NCBI GenBank assembly: GCA_003139735.1
Contig: PLGA01000606.1
Location: forward strand, 32,153 to 37,434
Reading direction: 5' to 3'
From: Bryobacterales bacterium
GTDB lineage: Bacteria > Acidobacteriota > Terriglobia > Bryobacterales > Bryobacteraceae
DNA: 5,282 nt
Below the pieces are notes generated by a model. That model was not told the origin of the DNA, made no database searches, and saw only the letters and a program-made list of their open reading frames with translations. Below are positions 5,282 through 5,282 of the stretch, one piece after another. The translations under genes and the position numbers were made by a program. Position 1 is the stretch's first letter. Every line of letters starts with the position of its first letter.

Positions 5282-5282
5282 A

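Overview
The window is high-GC DNA. Hand counts give about 54% GC in 661-1020, about 59% in 1501-1860 and about 68% in 3661-3840. It is tightly packed, with short intergenic gaps and genes on both strands. Protein family content (SpeA-type arginine decarboxylase, Uma2 nuclease fold, an HOGA-like lyase, a short PrmA, a secreted ComEC-like metallo-hydrolase) and repeated -10-like boxes directly in front of ATG codons fit a chromosome of a Solibacter/Bryobacter-type acidobacterium. That assignment is inference; no rRNA or other phylogenetic marker is present.

Layout. 3-518 (+) is the C-terminal part of a biosynthetic arginine decarboxylase (speA) whose start lies left of the window. After 123 nt comes 642-1484 (+), an AbiJ-type abortive-infection protein (AbiJ-NTD4-like N-terminus plus a HEPN-like C-terminus). 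Twelve nt later is 1497-2006 (+), a Uma2-family PD-(D/E)XK protein, then 2038-2391 (+), a small VOC/glyoxalase-fold protein. Converging on it, 2416-3300 (-) encodes a DapA-superfamily lyase most like 4-hydroxy-2-oxoglutarate aldolase. This gene is divergent, across 61 nt, from 3362-4126 (+), ribosomal protein L11 methyltransferase (prmA). 4182-5207 (+) encodes an exported ComEC-like metallo-beta-lactamase-fold hydrolase. The last 90 nt probably hold the C-terminus of a minus-strand gene that enters from the right.

How the parts relate. The genes do not form one pathway. Three plus-strand genes (1497, 2038, 4182) each have their own TA(C)xxT box ending 6-7 nt before the ATG, which suggests separate, leaderless transcripts rather than one operon. 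The only candidate functional pair is the AbiJ-like HEPN protein (predicted RNase) followed closely by the Uma2 nuclease-fold protein, inserted among housekeeping and metabolic genes; a small defence unit is possible but unproven. I see no CRISPR array, tRNA, rRNA, insertion sequence or clear intrinsic terminator, and no unmistakably new system.
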